In this document: piece by piece, positions 62,412 to 64,000 of the stretch
How positions within the stretch are numbered: position 1 is the stretch's first letter
How the letters are laid out: the number at the start of each line of letters is the position of its first letter
Source: an uncultured Clostridia bacterium
GTDB taxonomy: Bacteria > Bacillota > Clostridia > Christensenellales > CAG-138
Length of the DNA stretch: 64,000 nt
Direction: 5' to 3'
Assembly (NCBI GenBank): GCA_934633695.1
Contig: CAKTYT010000003.1
Location: forward strand, 62,001 to 126,000
Program-made: the position numbers and the translations under genes
Notes under the pieces: generated by a model
What the model was told of the DNA's origin: nothing
Databases searched by the model: none
The model's input: only the letters and a program-made list of their open reading frames with translations

Positions 62412-63086
62412 ATGAATACGAAGAATACGAAACAATTGGCCAAACGTTTTCTGTCCGAATATAACCCACTTGCAATCCGTCGAAGGGCGAAGATGCGCAA
62501 TGAGCTCACAAATAAAACGCCGACATTTCTTTGTCCAAACTGTATTGGTGGACTACTCTTTCATGATTTGGGGTTGCAGTTTAGATCACCAACAGTCAAT
62601 CTAATGATGTATCAGACCGATTTTTTGAAGTTTGTTCTGCATATGGATGACTATTTGGGCCAGGAACTGCAGTTTTTCGAGCATCCGGAATATAAGTTTC
62701 CCTGCGCACATTTGGGAGATATAACAATCCATTTTACACACTATCAAAGCAAAGAAGAAGCCGCGCACGCATGGTATGACCGCTCAAAGAGAATTGACAT
62801 AAATAATATGTTTGTTTTCTTAGAGGAACGGGACGGATTAACAAAAGAGGATATTGTGCAGCTCGGGGCGATACATGCTCGGGGGCTGGTTGTATTCACA
62901 GCACATGCATACCCTGATATTCCATATGCTTTGCAAATTCCCAAGTATGAGAACGATGGCGAAGTTGGAAATATCCTTCGCAAGTCATATTGGGACGATC
63001 ATCGCGAATACGAAGAGTATTTTGATTTTGTGAGATGGTTTAATGAGGCGAATGGAGATTTCGGTATTCGCCAATTTGCTAAATAA
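62412..63086 (+). CDS. DUF1919 family polysaccharide-cluster protein
   Basis: 224 residues, predicted cytoplasmic. PTFLCPNCIGGLLFHDLGLQ, FRSPTVNLMMYQTDFLKFV and the HLGDITIHFTHYQSKEEA block match DUF1919, a family found in exopolysaccharide and lipooligosaccharide loci; a transferase role is suspected but not established. AGGAGGTC precedes the ATG. Confidence 0.85.
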   Translation: MNTKNTKQLAKRFLSEYNPLAIRRRAKMRNELTNKTPTFLCPNCIGGLLFHDLGLQFRSPTVNLMMYQTDFLKFVLHMDDYLGQELQFFEHPEYKFPCAHLGDITIHFTHYQSKEEAAHAWYDRSKRIDINNMFVFLEERDGLTKEDIVQLGAIHARGLVVFTAHAYPDIPYALQIPKYENDGEVGNILRKSYWDDHREYEEYFDFVRWFNEANGDFGIRQFAK

Positions 63087-63136
63087 GAGGACTTGGCGCA
63101 TAAAGATCACGAATGAATTGAGGTTATGAGAAACAT

Positions 63137-63682
63137 ATGCGAAATTTGCTGAAAGAGTTTGTCTATCGTCTGCGTGGTGAGTATACCACCGAGAAGTTGG
63201 TATCTATGGGGATGGTAGTCGGGAAAAACTTTAAGCGCCTAAACGGGGTGATTCTTGATCCCTCGCATTGTTGGCTTATTGAGATTGGTAATGATGTGAC
63301 GATGGCACCAAGGGTACATATTCTCTGTCACGATGCAAGTACAAAAACATTCTTAAATTACACAAAAATCAGTAGAGTTACAATTGGAAATAACGTGTTT
63401 ATTGGCGCAGGGAGCATTGTTTTGCCTGGAGTCACGATCGGAAGTGATGTCGTAATTGGCGCCGGAAGTATCGTGACACACGATGTACCGGACGGAATGG
63501 TCGCTATGGGGAATCCCGCCAGAGTTGTCTGCTCATTAGAGCAATATCTTCAGAAAGAAAAAGCGCGGATGGCGGAGTCTCCTTGTTATGGTGAGGAGTA
63601 TACTCTGCGCAAAGCTGTTCCAATGGAACTGCGACTGAAGCAGAAGTCCGAGTTAAGCGGAAGAATTGGGTACATTGACTGA
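63137..63682 (+). CDS. Left-handed beta-helix (hexapeptide) acyltransferase
   Basis: 181 residues. Hexapeptide repeats (KISRVTIGNNVFIGAGSIVL, PGVTIGSDVVIGAGSIVTHD, VAMGNPARVV) form the LbH fold of CatB/maltose O-acetyltransferase-like enzymes; the catalytic His is probably in HILCHDAS. It would O-acetylate a sugar of the glycan. Separated by a 50-base gap from the DUF1919 gene. Confidence 0.92.
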   Translation: MRNLLKEFVYRLRGEYTTEKLVSMGMVVGKNFKRLNGVILDPSHCWLIEIGNDVTMAPRVHILCHDASTKTFLNYTKISRVTIGNNVFIGAGSIVLPGVTIGSDVVIGAGSIVTHDVPDGMVAMGNPARVVCSLEQYLQKEKARMAESPCYGEEYTLRKAVPMELRLKQKSELSGRIGYID

Positions 63683-63724
63683 GTTTTGCTGTAGCACGAT
63701 CTATATATTTCGGGAGTTGTTGCC

Positions 63725-64000
63725 ATGAAAGTTTTGGTGATTAATGGGGATTGCGTTCAGACAAATAGTTCTGCAAATCTGTGCCATCTGTCATATATTC
63801 GAGGGATGATAGACAGTGGAATGGATGTTACCTTGCTTAGTGCTGGTGGAAACGGGTATGAAACTGATCCTATGATGCAAATCCCTCAACAGGTTACTCA
63901 ATATACCTTCAGAGGAACTTCTCTCTATCAGAAGCTTTCATCAATAAAAAAACGGGTTACATCACGCCACACCTCAACATACGATTCTGGTATTATATGT
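63725..64000 (+). CDS. Glycosyltransferase, probably GT4 (3' end outside window)
   Basis: Ninety-two codons are visible: MKVLVINGDCVQTNSSANLC, then HLSYIRGMIDSGMDVTLLSA, an N-terminal Rossmann-like start typical of GT-B enzymes. GGGAG precedes the ATG. The reading frame is open to the window edge. The family call rests only on the N-terminal pattern and on location in the cluster. Confidence 0.65.
   Translation, partial: MKVLVINGDCVQTNSSANLCHLSYIRGMIDSGMDVTLLSAGGNGYETDPMMQIPQQVTQYTFRGTSLYQKLSSIKKRVTSRHTSTYDSGIIC

Noticed and set aside
1..64000. tRNA, rRNA, insertion sequence or prophage genes
   Set aside because: No cloverleaf with conserved T-loop/anticodon features, rRNA motif, transposase or integrase was recognised by reading; a tRNAscan or ISfinder run could still reveal something missed.

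Overview
The window reads as chromosome of an anaerobic, spore-lineage Gram-positive bacterium of the class Clostridia, probably an uncultured gut relative of the Oscillospirales or Christensenellales. The reasons are a dcw cluster with a SpoVD-type PBP carrying PASTA domains, a meso-DAP-type MurE, a ferredoxin-dependent 2-oxoacid oxidoreductase, a long (Bacillus/Clostridium-type) SRP RNA, purine-rich Shine-Dalgarno sites with some TTG/GTG starts, and several dockerin-bearing secreted proteins. The exact lineage cannot be fixed from sequence alone.

Layout: (1) 1-5720, minus strand: mraZ-rsmH-ftsL-spoVD-murE, led by a promoter whose -10 lies inside three 10-bp MraZ-type repeats. (2) 5.8-13.9 kb: maf, a divergent mreB-like gene without mreCD, pepT, a small PH-domain protein, then an operon of a SurA/PrsA-like lipoprotein, a stand-alone CARF-nuclease (DUF1887/Card1-like) and lgt, followed by a TetR regulator. 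(3) 14.1-24.1 kb: four-subunit 2-oxoacid:ferredoxin oxidoreductase, a fused ABC ATPase-permease, a multi-spanning glycosyltransferase-like protein, and a LysR regulator divergent from a Gate-domain membrane protein. (4) 24.1-30.8 kb, minus strand: gpmI, an in-frame pgk-tpiA fusion, a membrane/glycan trio (small two-TM protein, NAGPA-type phosphodiester glycosidase, GT2-GtrA fusion), and SRP RNA.

(5) 31.1-46.8 kb is the most unusual block. A cobalamin riboswitch with a terminator heads eight co-directional genes: a small DNA-binding-like protein, a Pro/Thr-repeat secreted protein ending in a transcobalamin-like DUF4430 domain, an alpha-toroid lipoprotein resembling the other half of transcobalamin/intrinsic factor, a MoxR ATPase-DUF58-transglutaminase trio, a 1579-residue beta-propeller protein with a dockerin, and a DUF4430-cohesin-dockerin protein. 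I infer a vitamin B12-repressed, surface-assembled corrinoid capture system built from transcobalamin-like parts and cellulosome-type connectors. An LRR-dockerin gene with its own promoter follows.

(6) 49.4-50.8 kb is a scrappy junction with an inverted repeat, gene fragments and an orphan barstar-like immunity gene. (7) 50.8-64 kb is a tightly overlapping polysaccharide operon: initiating sugar-phosphate transferase, glycosyltransferases, an EpsG-type polymerase, a complete phosphocholine cassette (LicA-like kinase, LicC-like cytidylyltransferase, BCCT choline transporter, LicD-like transferase), a NodB deacetylase, an FkbH-like protein, a DUF1919 protein, a hexapeptide acyltransferase and a truncated glycosyltransferase at the window edge. 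It predicts a phosphocholine-decorated cell-surface glycan. No tRNA, rRNA, insertion sequence or CRISPR array was recognised.
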